Source: Rhizobium rhizogenes (lineage in GTDB: Bacteria; Pseudomonadota; Alphaproteobacteria; Rhizobiales; Rhizobiaceae). From it: a DNA stretch of 64,000 nt. Under the pieces are notes generated by a model. That model saw nothing but the letters and a program-made list of their open reading frames with translations, did no database searches and was not told where the DNA came from. Location: assembly GCF_002005205.3 (NCBI RefSeq), contig NZ_CP019701.2:1240001-1304000 (forward strand), written 5' to 3'. Each line of letters begins with the position of its first letter. Within the stretch, counting starts at the first letter, position 1. Both the position numbers and the translations under genes were made by a program. Below, in pieces: positions 24,664 to 34,481 of this stretch.

Positions 24664-25739
24664 TATTCATACCTAAAATAAATATCACCATTTGCACCGA
24701 AACTTGCGGCAGGAACCGCCGTTCCGTAATAAAAATTCTTTGCAGCGGAATTACCGATATCCGCCACGTTGACCTTTAGATTCAACGCATTTTGAGTTGC
24801 CGTGCTTATTGGTTTGTTCGCGTCTGTAGTGTTGTTGACATTGCCGAGTCCGAGATTGGTTCGGGCTGCTGCTGCTGTTGTTGCACCGGTTCCACCCGAC
24901 GCTACATCGAGAAAACCATTCAGGGTTAGGTTTCCGTTTGTGAGGTTCAAACGTAGGCGTTCTGTAAGAACGGTAGGGTCTGTATTAACGGCAGACCAGA
25001 TGCGATAGAGGTTAGCATCAACATTTTCTACGGCATTGTAAGCACCTGTCGTCCGGTCATTGAAACTGATACCGGGAGCGAAACTGCTTAGATTAATGAG
25101 AGGTACGGATTGACCTTGGTTTGAATCGATATTCAAAATGCCAGCGGATGAAGTTACAGTGCCGATTGTTACCGCAGATGTGAATGATTTTCCTGTTTGT
25201 GTGGCGGGCAATCGAGCGTCATTAATCGTACCGGACGAGATGTTTGAGGCATTCAATGCGGTGACATTCGCGCCGTTTCCATAGAAACTTGAAGCCTTTA
25301 TAGCGCCGGAATAATCAGAGAGATTTTGCACTGAACTAAGAATGTATCTGGTTCCGTCTGCCACAAGATCAACCGGAAACCCTACCCTGATATCACCCGC
25401 TTGTAGTGCTGAACCATCAGGACGTACAATCGATCTTGTACCAGTGGCGTTCAAATTGATGGTCGCCGCGCCTGTGTTCGCAATATGCGGCCAAAATGAA
25501 ATCCTTTTGCCTTTTAGGATGGTCAAAGGCTGCTCAAAAGTGAGAACATAAGCCGTTGCTGTACCTGTAGAAGTTTTCAGTGGCGAGGTTGAAACGAATT
25601 CGCGTTTAATCGCACCTCTGATTGCACGAATGATAGGTGCTACTGTTGTCGGCGCATAGCCGCCCTGAACGCCATCAGGTGATGCGGAGATATTCGCGTT
25701 ATCCAACTCCGTCCATTTGTTATCGATAATATCAACCAT
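24663..25739 (-). CDS. Tail fibre protein
   Basis: A 358-aa fibre with repeats typical of phage fibre shafts (GAIKASSFYGNGANVTALNA, SSGTINDARLPATQTGKSF, then DVASGGTGATTAAAARTNLG near residue 285). The GGTGATTAAAARTNLGLG segment is a common fibre repeat. The N-terminus (IIDNKWTELDNANISASPDG) probably attaches to the virion. It lies directly upstream of the adhesin, so it likely forms the shaft that carries it. Confidence 0.85.
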   Translation of the reverse strand: MVDIIDNKWTELDNANISASPDGVQGGYAPTTVAPIIRAIRGAIKREFVSTSPLKTSTGTATAYVLTFEQPLTILKGKRISFWPHIANTGAATINLNATGTRSIVRPDGSALQAGDIRVGFPVDLVADGTRYILSSVQNLSDYSGAIKASSFYGNGANVTALNASNISSGTINDARLPATQTGKSFTSAVTIGTVTSSAGILNIDSNQGQSVPLINLSSFAPGISFNDRTTGAYNAVENVDANLYRIWSAVNTDPTVLTERLRLNLTNGNLTLNGFLDVASGGTGATTAAAARTNLGLGNVNNTTDANKPISTATQNALNLKVNVADIGNSAAKNFYYGTAVPAASFGANGDIYFRYE

Positions 25740-25781
25740 CTAATTCTTCTTCTTATTATTAATTTTGGTTCTTATTTATAT

Positions 25782-28097
25782 TTATTGAGATTCTTGCAGA
25801 TCGTTCAAATAATCGCGAATAGCAATCTTGAGGTTCGCATCTGTTGTCTTGCGATAAATCGTAGAAATTCGGTTGATCGCGCCTCTTTGTGTTCCCTGAT
25901 TAAGACCAGCCATCCATTTCAATGTTTCGGGACTCGAGAACAATTTATATGCGTATTTCTTGGATGCCCTATCCGCCCCATACTTAATAACGGGTATCAG
26001 TAAAGCAGAAGGCGAAGCCGTACTAATCGCACCGGCAATGGAAGCCGTATTGACGAAATCGTTCAATTGCGATGACAGGTGACGGGCTGTGTTGGAATGG
26101 TTCTTCGTGCCGCCATATTCGACCAACTGACGGGATACCTTGACGATATCTTCCATCGCTTTACGAAGTTCATTGCCGTCCTTGGTCATATAGAGCGCGG
26201 TCTTGGTTTCCTTTGGAATAGCGTCCCAATCCGCTATCAAGCGACTTGGGGAAAAATCGCCTGCTTTGTCACGACCGAGTTTGTTGAAAACGCTTGATCC
26301 GATATCCCTTACAGCGTCGTCACCACCGGCAATCTTAGCCTGACGAACCATTTGCGTAATCTTGGAACCGGCATTCTTGGAACCAGACATAACGAGTTTG
26401 TAAGCGGCTTCGGGAACCTGCTTTCTAAGGATTTCGTCCGGTACGTTCTGGCTGACCAAATTCCCAGGATTCTTCATTCGAGCCGTAAAGTTGTTCGCCT
26501 TACGCATTGCCTGAATTGCGTCGTCACCAGCCTTTGCCGCTGTTTCGGTCATATCATCAGTGAGCGATTTATAAAGGCTTCTGAAAAGTTGGCTTTCCTT
26601 GGTTCCAAGATCGCGCCCGAACGCAATGTCGCCAATCGCGGTACGAGCCTGCTTCAAGGTATCGAAAGACGCGCCTGCGTTTACGTCATTGACGATGGCT
26701 TCAGCCTGTTTGATCGATGACTCGTAAGCGTCACCGGAATTCATCTTTGCCGACTGGCCTAAGCCCTTTAATTCGTCACGCGTGCTTTTGAGAAAATTAG
26801 ATGTGTTCGTAACGGATGCAGGTACACCGTCTGTCAACTCGCCAGCGCGGTCATAGAGTTCCGCTTGTCTCTGCTTGGTGATATCCTTGAAATCTCTTGC
26901 ACGCTGTTGGATAGCATCGCCCGCTTCAGCAGCAGAAAGATTACGACCACCTGTCGTACGTTCAATAACATCATCGAAACGTTGGCCGACTTGATCGTAG
27001 ACTTCCCCTACCCTGTTTGACATCGCCTGATTACCGGTAAGTCGGGATTGTTCACGGGTTGCAGCGTTAGCACCACCAATCATACCGGGAGTCGGGGTTA
27101 CACCGATTTGTTCAAAATCACTCAAACGAGTTGCAGCGCTTGCGACGTCATCGGCTGGTGACAAGCCGCCAAAGATACGAGAAGGACGCAAAGCGTTTCC
27201 AGCGGCACGAAAACCACGACCAATGATAGGAGCCGCAACAGCACCACCGAGTTCAGCGGTTGCACCAATGAGAGCATCTTTACCGATATCAAGGGCTTGT
27301 TCGCCTGTGGTTCTGGTATCCTCGTTGTCATAAAGCCAGTTCATACCGCGCTCATACAATTGCTTACCCGTTGTATAGCCCGCAGAACCACCAGCAGCGC
27401 CACCGGCAAGCGCGCCGGTAGTCGTCCCAACAATCGGAACAACCGAGCCAGAACCGCCGCCAAGAGCCGCACCACCTATGCCACCAATCGTAGCACCGAT
27501 AGTACCCGCTACCTCTGGCAACGCATCCGCGACATCACCCCACGATGGCGTCCAACCTTCGATATTATAAACCATCGGCTTATTCGTTTCGGGATCGCGC
27601 ATAATGAATTGTTCGGTGCCAACTGCTTGCGCATCTGGATAGTATTTGCGGAGCGCACGAAGGCGGTCCTCTGGTTTAGTCAACGCTGCGACTTCAGCAC
27701 GTACCGAAGCCGGGACTTCCTGATTAATTGCTTTTACAGAAACAGGTGTGTTGTCGTCGTAATATACCGTATCGCCGTCTTGACGAGTCCAAGGCGCATT
27801 AGGTGCAGAGGGTTTGTTCGGATCGTAGCCGGGAACATATTCATAATCATCAGGATTTTCACCAGCATCAATAATCAACTGTCTGTCGGCATCTGATAGC
27901 GTAGTTGGTGCTTGATTTGGCGGGACAAAGGCAGATGGATTTTCAGGGTCGTAACCGTCCTCGTACTCGTAATCATCTGGATTTTCACCCGCGTTGATAA
28001 TGAGTTGTCTATCGGCTTCTGAAAGTCGCTTTTTCTTAGGTGCGGTAGGTGCACCACCAAACATTACGGACGTAGGTTTCTTATTGTTATCTGCCAT
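25782..28097 (-). CDS. Internal virion (ejection) protein with N-terminal tandem repeat
   Basis: A 771-aa protein at the position of podovirus internal-core/ejection proteins. Residues about 24-56 and 68-100 are two near-identical repeats (RLSEADRQLIINAGENPDDY / LSDADRQLIIDAGENPDDY, then DPENPSA / DPNKPSA). A glycine-zipper region about residues 195-245 (GTIGATIGGIGGAALGGG, GALAGGAAGGSAGYTTG) could insert into membrane. The rest is long helical sequence. By context it may form part of the DNA-ejection conduit. I know no named family with certainty. Confidence 0.7.
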   Translation of the reverse strand: MADNNKKPTSVMFGGAPTAPKKKRLSEADRQLIINAGENPDDYEYEDGYDPENPSAFVPPNQAPTTLSDADRQLIIDAGENPDDYEYVPGYDPNKPSAPNAPWTRQDGDTVYYDDNTPVSVKAINQEVPASVRAEVAALTKPEDRLRALRKYYPDAQAVGTEQFIMRDPETNKPMVYNIEGWTPSWGDVADALPEVAGTIGATIGGIGGAALGGGSGSVVPIVGTTTGALAGGAAGGSAGYTTGKQLYERGMNWLYDNEDTRTTGEQALDIGKDALIGATAELGGAVAAPIIGRGFRAAGNALRPSRIFGGLSPADDVASAATRLSDFEQIGVTPTPGMIGGANAATREQSRLTGNQAMSNRVGEVYDQVGQRFDDVIERTTGGRNLSAAEAGDAIQQRARDFKDITKQRQAELYDRAGELTDGVPASVTNTSNFLKSTRDELKGLGQSAKMNSGDAYESSIKQAEAIVNDVNAGASFDTLKQARTAIGDIAFGRDLGTKESQLFRSLYKSLTDDMTETAAKAGDDAIQAMRKANNFTARMKNPGNLVSQNVPDEILRKQVPEAAYKLVMSGSKNAGSKITQMVRQAKIAGGDDAVRDIGSSVFNKLGRDKAGDFSPSRLIADWDAIPKETKTALYMTKDGNELRKAMEDIVKVSRQLVEYGGTKNHSNTARHLSSQLNDFVNTASIAGAISTASPSALLIPVIKYGADRASKKYAYKLFSSPETLKWMAGLNQGTQRGAINRISTIYRKTTDANLKIAIRDYLNDLQESQ

Positions 28098-28111
28098 TAT
28101 ATTTTCTCAAA

Positions 28112-29029
28112 TTATGCGCGTCTGGTAAATCCGCCAAAGCCAACCAAACCGCCGCGACGTTTGCGCGGATCATCTTCTTCTTTAGTATTTACAAGGGATT
28201 CAGCGAATTGGAGTTGTACAGGTGCAGACGAACCACCTGATATACGACCGCCTTGTGGTGGGGGTGGTGGTGCTGATTTCTCGCTTCCCATACCCGCAAG
28301 AGCAGAACCAAAACCTGCAAGGTTGGTTAGGTCGGAATCCTTGCCATCAAGGGTAAAGCCCCAAAGTGATCTGTTTCCGTCATCATCTAATTTGACGCCT
28401 ATCGCATCATCGATACCGTTTCTGATATCGCGACCAAAGCCTTTCAAGCCGGTCAACTCTTTACCGTTCGCATCGTAGTTTCGAGGATCGGCACCTTCTG
28501 GAATTGGTGTTTTTGTAGGCTGTGATGACGCTACCTGTGTTGGCTGATATGGTTGACCTGAAGGCGGGGTATAGTCGCCTTGATTGAGAATTGCAGCATC
28601 AAGGTCGGCGTCGGATACGTGTTGCAAACCTTCCCATTCAGCCCTCATAGCAGCACGTTTACCAGCCATAGAATCAGCGGAATTCAAACGTTTCTGCGCA
28701 AGGTGGTTTGCTATTAAATCCTGTGTCTCTGCGTTGTAAGGCGTATTAGGATCAAGGCCCAATTCGTTGACGGCATTTCGAAGAGTCGTTCCAACAATCT
28801 GAAACCTGCCGGTAGGTGTTGCTACTCGACCGATTTCACCTTTGACAGATTGTCCATATGCACCATCAGGTCTGGTAAAATCGATGACCTGACCAATTGA
28901 CATATTGGAAACGTCAACACCTTCGAATGGTGAACCTTTGCGTCTCTGACGATTTCCATACAGCGTACTATATGAACCGCCACCTTCTGTTCTATCAATG
29001 AGTCCTAACAAACGCTTGTTTATAGCCAT
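28112..29029 (-). CDS. Virion protein with lysozyme/transglycosylase-like N-terminal domain
   Basis: A 305-aa protein whose first 120 residues resemble lysozyme-like folds: an early IDRTEGGGSYSTLYG (Glu15 as candidate catalytic acid), GRVATPTGRFQIVGTTL and ETQDLIANHLAQKRL. The C-terminal half is disordered and Gly/Pro-rich (KSAPPPPPQGGRISGG). Phage ejection proteins often carry such peptidoglycan-cleaving domains to open the cell wall. It sits between two other internal virion proteins, which supports that role. Activity is inferred. Confidence 0.7.
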   Translation of the reverse strand: MAINKRLLGLIDRTEGGGSYSTLYGNRQRRKGSPFEGVDVSNMSIGQVIDFTRPDGAYGQSVKGEIGRVATPTGRFQIVGTTLRNAVNELGLDPNTPYNAETQDLIANHLAQKRLNSADSMAGKRAAMRAEWEGLQHVSDADLDAAILNQGDYTPPSGQPYQPTQVASSQPTKTPIPEGADPRNYDANGKELTGLKGFGRDIRNGIDDAIGVKLDDDGNRSLWGFTLDGKDSDLTNLAGFGSALAGMGSEKSAPPPPPQGGRISGGSSAPVQLQFAESLVNTKEEDDPRKRRGGLVGFGGFTRRA

Positions 29030-29033
29030 ATCG

Positions 29034-30695
29034 TTACCCCCTCTTTCTTAAATGAGCGGGTAGATTTGACGAATTAGGATTCAGTACAGGACCACCAAGT
29101 GTTCCGTTCGAATTACCCTTGCGTGTTGATTGCTCTTTATTCCAACGCTTGAATTCCTCAAGTGGGTCTGGAAGTGCTTGCATTTGTGCAAGAGCATCGG
29201 ATTGACTAATTCGACCTGCCTGCGCCTGCGCCGCGATTTGCCCTAACTGCTGTTTGTAATTTGCAAGGCCGCGCATAGATGCAACAATAAGTTGGTTACC
29301 TTCTGGCGTACCCTGAAGTTGTGGTAGAGAGCCTTTAAACAAACGCATATCAGCATCAGAAGCCGCACCGGAACCGGCTGGACGCTGTAGCGGCACCAAC
29401 TTGTCAATCATTGCTGATGCGACCTGAACGCTGGAAGCGTTGTTGGAAACCATATCACCAAGACCCCAATTGTTCGCGCCTTGGATAACCAAGTTGGTGA
29501 AACCACCGGGGGTTTCTTTCAGAGCGGTGTCGAGGACTTCAATGTTTGCAAGATCGGTACGAGCGTTAAGACCATCTTCCGTAAGGGTCTTGAACATAGA
29601 GGCGTTATTCTTACCCGCTTCCTCTGCAAATTTAGTGTCAGATGCTACACGGTTTTGCTCTGCCTGATAGTCTTCCATAGTCATAGCGGGTTTACCGCTG
29701 GCAAGACGTTCTTCATTTATGCGATCAAGATTTCGCTGTAGATCGGTCGAACCGACACCTTTAGATTTGCGTGTTTCCCAATCTACATAAGTTCCTTTGA
29801 AACCGTTTTTGACGGCATACTGGTATTCCTTGATGGAAGCCGTATCACCTGTAGTGTTTCCTAAGATGCTGTTTGCTGCTGTATAGTCGCCTAGTTCGGC
29901 CTGTAGCGCTGCTACTCGTTGTCTTTGAGCGACATTAAGCCCATCAGGTCCAGCCGCTTGAATGATGCTCGAAATCTCTGCCTGAATTGCTTTCTTGCGG
30001 TCGGCTTCATCCAAGGTGCGTTTACCAGCGTCAATGCGCTGCTGACCAAGGGCGCGTTCCTGTGCTGCCTTATCGTAGGAGTCGCCCGCCTCACCATAAG
30101 CATTGATACCACGACCGAGGTTGCGCCATACATCAGGATCATTACCCGCAAGGATCGCACCACCAGCGCGTAGCATACCGTTTGACCAACGCTTGCGATC
30201 TTCCTTGTCAGCAAGACCGAGGAAATCCCAAAATGCATTTGAATCGTTAGGTGTGCTTGCCGCAGGTGCCGTTGGCGGATCGGTGTAAGCCTCGCCGGTC
30301 AAAACGTAGGACATTGGCGATGGTGTCGTATCTACGACTTCATCTTCAACAACCAGAATAGGGTCGCTTTCGCGTAAACGCCCTGCCCTGTCATCTACAT
30401 AAAGTGACGGTTGTTCGGTGACGACGCGGGTTGGTTGGATCGTATCAGAAACCATATTCTGACGACCTAATTCAATTGCAGCAGCGGTATTTGCACGGCC
30501 ACGGCGATAAAGATCATCCGCATACGCATCATCCATATAGGTCTGCTGTTGCGCCTCAAGATCGGCTAAACGCTGTGCTTCCAATAGGCGCTGACGTTCT
30601 AGTTCTTCTTGTTCTCGCTTTTTCCTTTCAACGGCATCCGTACCGTTGAAAGTTATGTCTGCCCTATTTCCGAGCCAATCCCAAAGTGATGCCAT
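29034..30695 (-). CDS. Structural/internal virion protein (553 aa)
   Basis: Starts with Trp-containing MASLWDWLGNRADI and a long charged coiled-coil region (ERKKREQEELERQRLLEAQR, about residues 24-60). The rest is helical with Gln/Ala-rich stretches. No enzyme motif. It lies five bases from the lysozyme-like gene and two bases after the stop of the 518-aa gene upstream, in the ejection-protein block, so it is probably virion-associated. Confidence 0.6.
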   Translation of the reverse strand: MASLWDWLGNRADITFNGTDAVERKKREQEELERQRLLEAQRLADLEAQQQTYMDDAYADDLYRRGRANTAAAIELGRQNMVSDTIQPTRVVTEQPSLYVDDRAGRLRESDPILVVEDEVVDTTPSPMSYVLTGEAYTDPPTAPAASTPNDSNAFWDFLGLADKEDRKRWSNGMLRAGGAILAGNDPDVWRNLGRGINAYGEAGDSYDKAAQERALGQQRIDAGKRTLDEADRKKAIQAEISSIIQAAGPDGLNVAQRQRVAALQAELGDYTAANSILGNTTGDTASIKEYQYAVKNGFKGTYVDWETRKSKGVGSTDLQRNLDRINEERLASGKPAMTMEDYQAEQNRVASDTKFAEEAGKNNASMFKTLTEDGLNARTDLANIEVLDTALKETPGGFTNLVIQGANNWGLGDMVSNNASSVQVASAMIDKLVPLQRPAGSGAASDADMRLFKGSLPQLQGTPEGNQLIVASMRGLANYKQQLGQIAAQAQAGRISQSDALAQMQALPDPLEEFKRWNKEQSTRKGNSNGTLGGPVLNPNSSNLPAHLRKRG

Positions 30696-30696
30696 C

Positions 30697-32253
30697 TTAA
30701 TATACGCTTTCTGAAACTCTTAAATCTTTAAATGTGTCGTTATGAATCCACTTGAGACCATCAATCTCGGTAACAAGGTCTGGACGAACCGCCTCAACTT
30801 CTTGCGCCATAGGTCCGACATATTTTTCATCATCACCAATGTAGTTATATGAATACATATCCCAACCATTAGGTGATTTACCGATACGGACGATGTTTTC
30901 CTTCGTACGTCTGTCCGAAAGGAAGCCAAGGAAAGCGGAACCAAGACCAAGGATATTGGAGAGCGCAGAATTACCCGGCTGTGTGGTCTGGCTAGTCTGG
31001 CTATTGTAGCCACCGCCGTTAAGAATGTTCGCGAAGTTCGCCAACTGGATGAGCGGACCTTGCTGCTGTTGGTCCCACTGGCTGATTTGACCGTTCAATA
31101 CCTGCTGATTATATGCGTCATTCATCGCACCGATATTGCCGATGGTTTCAGCCGGTAGAAGCGAATTCTGATAAATGTTTCCAGCGTTATTTGCCGCGCT
31201 AAGTTGTGTATTAGCCGCCCCCTGAGAAGCGGTCGTACCCGCGTTTGCAGCGTTAAGAGCAAGGTTGGCGTTATTGAGATTATTCGATACGCCTTGGTTA
31301 TACATATTGGACTGCTGACCAAGCAGACTCGATAGATTGCTAATCGAGTTTTGGTAATTTTGGTCGAGTCCTTGTGCACCTGCCAACTGTGTGTTTGAGT
31401 TCTGTGCAGATGCATTGGAGAGGTTATTAGCCGCGCTAATCTGGTTAGAAATGCCGGTATTATAGTTGTTCGATAACTGCGTATTCGCATTCAACATACT
31501 GTTAACATCGGTGTTGTATTGGTTCGCGTACATATCCGTTGCGACCTTTGCCATCTGGTTGGCGGCAGTATCGGTAGCACTATTGATCTGTGATGCGAAC
31601 GCACCAGAACCGTTACGGCCAAGTGCCGCCGCCTGCCCGTTTAGAGAAGGCAACGTTGAATTCTTGAGCATATCCGCGATCTGCTGTTGGTTGTTCGCAA
31701 TGCTCTGGTTGAGATACGGATTGTTACCGATATTCGCGCCGGAAGCCGTCGCCTGAAGGTTTGCGTTCGTTGGGTTTACCCCCTGTGCAGCGGTCATTGC
31801 ACCCTGCGATGCGCCTACACCGGGATTCGTGCCGTTCGCAATATTCGCGTAAGTCTGAGAACCGGGAGCCGTTGTATTAGCCGTTGACGAAAGCAACGCC
31901 GCGATCCCGCCCGTTGAAGGATCGGAACCGATATTAAGGCCATTCATCAAATTCGAGTAGGTATTGTTCGCTTGCTGGTTAGCACCACCCGATTGAATAA
32001 GGTTGTTGGTAGCATTCGTCGCATTATTGATCATCGACGTTGTGTTGCCGCTTGTTGCGGCATTCATCGCCATTTGCTGCGCAAGTTTCGTTTCGTTGGA
32101 CTGATCTGCTACGGTCTGGCCTTGCCATACTTGCGGCTGACCATTTTGAAGTGCGGTATCGTACTTCGCGTAAACCGATTCAAGATAAGGTTTAGCCCCT
32201 GCCCACGGTTCGGTCGTTGTGGTTTGGGTCGTCGTCTTTGGTGCTGATGCCAT
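30697..32253 (-). CDS. Asn/Gln/Ala-rich virion protein with C-terminal S74 chaperone domain
   Basis: A 518-aa protein. Residues about 60-400 are a repetitive Asn/Gln/Ala/Ser-rich helical sequence (TSMINNATNATNNLIQSGG, QQSNMYNQGVSNNLNNANLA). The last 80 residues form a Peptidase_S74 intramolecular chaperone: FLSDRRTKENIVRIG, then YVGPMAQEVEAVRPDLV. These domains trimerise fibres and cut themselves off before the Ser of SDRR. They usually end tail spikes, so finding one on a low-complexity protein in the ejection block is notable. It overlaps the preceding gene by 62 bases. Confidence 0.8.
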   Translation of the reverse strand: MASAPKTTTQTTTTEPWAGAKPYLESVYAKYDTALQNGQPQVWQGQTVADQSNETKLAQQMAMNAATSGNTTSMINNATNATNNLIQSGGANQQANNTYSNLMNGLNIGSDPSTGGIAALLSSTANTTAPGSQTYANIANGTNPGVGASQGAMTAAQGVNPTNANLQATASGANIGNNPYLNQSIANNQQQIADMLKNSTLPSLNGQAAALGRNGSGAFASQINSATDTAANQMAKVATDMYANQYNTDVNSMLNANTQLSNNYNTGISNQISAANNLSNASAQNSNTQLAGAQGLDQNYQNSISNLSSLLGQQSNMYNQGVSNNLNNANLALNAANAGTTASQGAANTQLSAANNAGNIYQNSLLPAETIGNIGAMNDAYNQQVLNGQISQWDQQQQGPLIQLANFANILNGGGYNSQTSQTTQPGNSALSNILGLGSAFLGFLSDRRTKENIVRIGKSPNGWDMYSYNYIGDDEKYVGPMAQEVEAVRPDLVTEIDGLKWIHNDTFKDLRVSESVY

Positions 32254-32674
32254 AGTATTTTCCGAGCAGGTGGAGTCCTGCTTTCTCGTTGTTTTTGTTA
32301 CTATTATTTATGCAGATTTCATTGAATCCGCGATTTTGAAGTACACGCTTCCAGCCTTTACGACCGCAAATACACATACCTATTGCGCCGTGGTTCTTTG
32401 ACCATTCGGCTACGAAATCAAAACCGGTAAGAATACTGTTCATTTCACCGGCAGCGATGCGGATGAGACACCAGACCTCATCATACTGTGTGATGATCTG
32501 GACAATCGCGATTGAGTTTTTATCAACGAACATCACCGCTTTTCGATCATCAAGAAGGCACAATAGGTCATATTCTGAGACGTCACCAGAAAGGGATAAA
32601 ACATCCAGAATTTGATTTCTAAAACGACCGTACGTATCAATTGCGTCTTGAGCGTCATCAACTCTGCGGATCAT
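32192..32674 (-). CDS. GNAT-like acetyltransferase-fold phage protein
   Basis: A 160-aa protein with features of the small GNAT-like proteins found in podovirus structural blocks: an early helix-rich part (DAIDTYGRFRNQILDVLSL), beta strands (AVMFVDKNSIAIVQIITQYD) and GRKGWKRVLQNRGFNEICI near residues 105-123, resembling the acetyl-CoA-binding end of the fold. Its target is unknown. Its stop lies 62 bases inside the next gene, an unusually long overlap. Confidence 0.6.
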   Translation of the reverse strand: MIRRVDDAQDAIDTYGRFRNQILDVLSLSGDVSEYDLLCLLDDRKAVMFVDKNSIAIVQIITQYDEVWCLIRIAAGEMNSILTGFDFVAEWSKNHGAIGMCICGRKGWKRVLQNRGFNEICINNSNKNNEKAGLHLLGKYYGISTKDDDPNHNDRTVGRG

Positions 32675-32976
32675 AGGACACCTATAACCGCGAAATCAAA
32701 AAGAGCGGGGCCGCTGGCAACACTGGAAAAGGTAAAGGTTGCCTGTCCTGATGTTATGGTACTTATGAACCACTTTGCGTCTCTGGCTGATGCATTACGA
32801 GGCGATAGGCTTATAAATGAGCCACTAAATATTCTAGTATTTTGTAAAACGACGTTTCCATTTGCCGAAACAGATAATGAACCTGTCGTGTCAGATACCT
32901 GTCGAACAACCTGATTGATAACAGTTCGAAGATTGCTCTCATCTTTAACGTTGGTGATTTGATTAATAGTAGTCAT
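32671..32976 (-). CDS. Small structural-block protein (101 aa)
   Basis: A beta-rich, Ser/Thr/Val-rich 101-aa protein (VSDTTGSLSVSANGNVVLQN, SGSFISLSPRNASARD) with ATGA-type overlaps on both sides (32671-32674 and 32973-32976). It resembles small virion decoration or tail proteins in composition only. No family is recognised. Confidence 0.6.
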   Translation of the reverse strand: MTTINQITNVKDESNLRTVINQVVRQVSDTTGSLSVSANGNVVLQNTRIFSGSFISLSPRNASARDAKWFISTITSGQATFTFSSVASGPALFDFAVIGVL

Positions 32977-34481
32977 CGGCCACCTGTCGTGATGGCATCG
33001 ACTTGGAACGACGAAATCTTGTTCCAGTTACCTGAAATTGTGCACCTAATAGAATGGTATCGTGCCTGATTTCGAAGGTAGGCGTAGCCCGTTGCGTTAG
33101 TAGTTGGCACAGGATTTGACCAACTCAAATCGTCATTAGGAATCTGCTTGCTACCGATTGTAACAGTTGCCGTTCCCGTGGATTGATACACAGGTCTTAC
33201 CGCTTGGATTTGCGCACGGTCGGTCTTGGCGTCCTGTAGGCTTGCAGCAATCTGTAATTCTGCCGTTTCGATGGTTGCGGTCATCACAGGCCCGGTCATC
33301 GTGTAAACTTTGCCGGATACGTCCAAACCCCAAATTACGGAATTTCCACCTGCCCAATTATCGGCATCGAAAGACGCAGGAACGTTGTCGATAGACCCGT
33401 AAGCGGCGAGGCTATCAATGGTCCACGGTGTGGTGACGGACTGAAAAAGCATAGGAGAGCGGGCGTCGGAAGTTGACCATTCCCCCGTAAGATAATTGAA
33501 AATCAGAGAACGGTCGGCTTGACCGTCTGGTGTGGATTTAGAAACGTATGTCCAGATGATTAGCGGCTCATAGCGGTCTGCTACAACCGTCATAAGGTGG
33601 AATTTATCGGTATCTGCGGACTCGCTGAAATAGCGATCAACCTTGCCTGCGCCGATGGGGGTGTTCTGCCCCTTCTCGAAAACATACCAACCATCACCAG
33701 CGTAATAAAAAGTCTTTCCGTTCACAGTGATCATTGACGTTGGTATCGTACATCCACGACCATCAATAACCGTCGAAAAATTGAATATCCAAGGCGTACC
33801 AATGTAGTGCATACGAACAATAGCGTTCGTGCAGAAGACCCACACGTCTTCGTCGGAAACTATGCCGGTAATGCTTCCTACATTCCTTAAGTCCTGATAA
33901 TCCGCCTGCGTTGCCTGACTAAATGTCCAATCAAACGGATTGTTCAGAGCCGACCAACGAACACGTGAAGGCTGTTGCCCATCAAACTCGTCTTGCGTGT
34001 TTCCGAGAATAACAAAACCGCGATGTTCGGTTATATGCCGAGCGCGTACCAGCGACGTCAAATCAGAAAACGGATCAAGATTATCCATATTAATGTACTG
34101 CAAATTGTCAGAATAATTAGTTGCAATAACAGAAGAAGCATATTGAATGGACTTCCACGTTTCCTTTTCGGTTGTTGCGTATCCGCCAGCCCTTGAGACG
34201 TTCACCCAATTCTGTGTTGACGCATTGAACCGACTTAATCTGTTCGTTGTTCCAGTGTAGATGTATGCGATGCCGAGACTATCCGTACCGGTCATCAATC
34301 CACGAGCCTGCGAATCCAATGAAGATGACGCATATAGCGCACTCGACAACATCGGTAGGTAGGTAACTGTACCATTGGCATTACCCATTGAAGGCGTGCA
34401 ATTGTTGGCGCTTTTCAAGCCGGGATTATTGATATCCGCTGCGTCAGGTCGCCAATGCGGCAGAGGAAAATCTATTACCAT
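32973..34481 (-). CDS. Tail nozzle / DNA-stabilisation protein (beta-propeller type)
   Basis: A 502-aa beta-rich protein with regular blade-like repeats (RGLMTGTDSLGIAYIYTGT, RHITEHRGFVILGN, VSDEDVWVFCTNAIVRMHY, GDGWYVFEKGQ). The pattern resembles the P22 gp10-like packaged-DNA stabilisation proteins and podovirus nozzles. It follows the tail tube-like gene with a 7-base overlap, the usual order. It probably closes the portal channel and gates DNA release. Confidence 0.75.
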   Translation of the reverse strand: MVIDFPLPHWRPDAADINNPGLKSANNCTPSMGNANGTVTYLPMLSSALYASSSLDSQARGLMTGTDSLGIAYIYTGTTNRLSRFNASTQNWVNVSRAGGYATTEKETWKSIQYASSVIATNYSDNLQYINMDNLDPFSDLTSLVRARHITEHRGFVILGNTQDEFDGQQPSRVRWSALNNPFDWTFSQATQADYQDLRNVGSITGIVSDEDVWVFCTNAIVRMHYIGTPWIFNFSTVIDGRGCTIPTSMITVNGKTFYYAGDGWYVFEKGQNTPIGAGKVDRYFSESADTDKFHLMTVVADRYEPLIIWTYVSKSTPDGQADRSLIFNYLTGEWSTSDARSPMLFQSVTTPWTIDSLAAYGSIDNVPASFDADNWAGGNSVIWGLDVSGKVYTMTGPVMTATIETAELQIAASLQDAKTDRAQIQAVRPVYQSTGTATVTIGSKQIPNDDLSWSNPVPTTNATGYAYLRNQARYHSIRCTISGNWNKISSFQVDAITTGGR

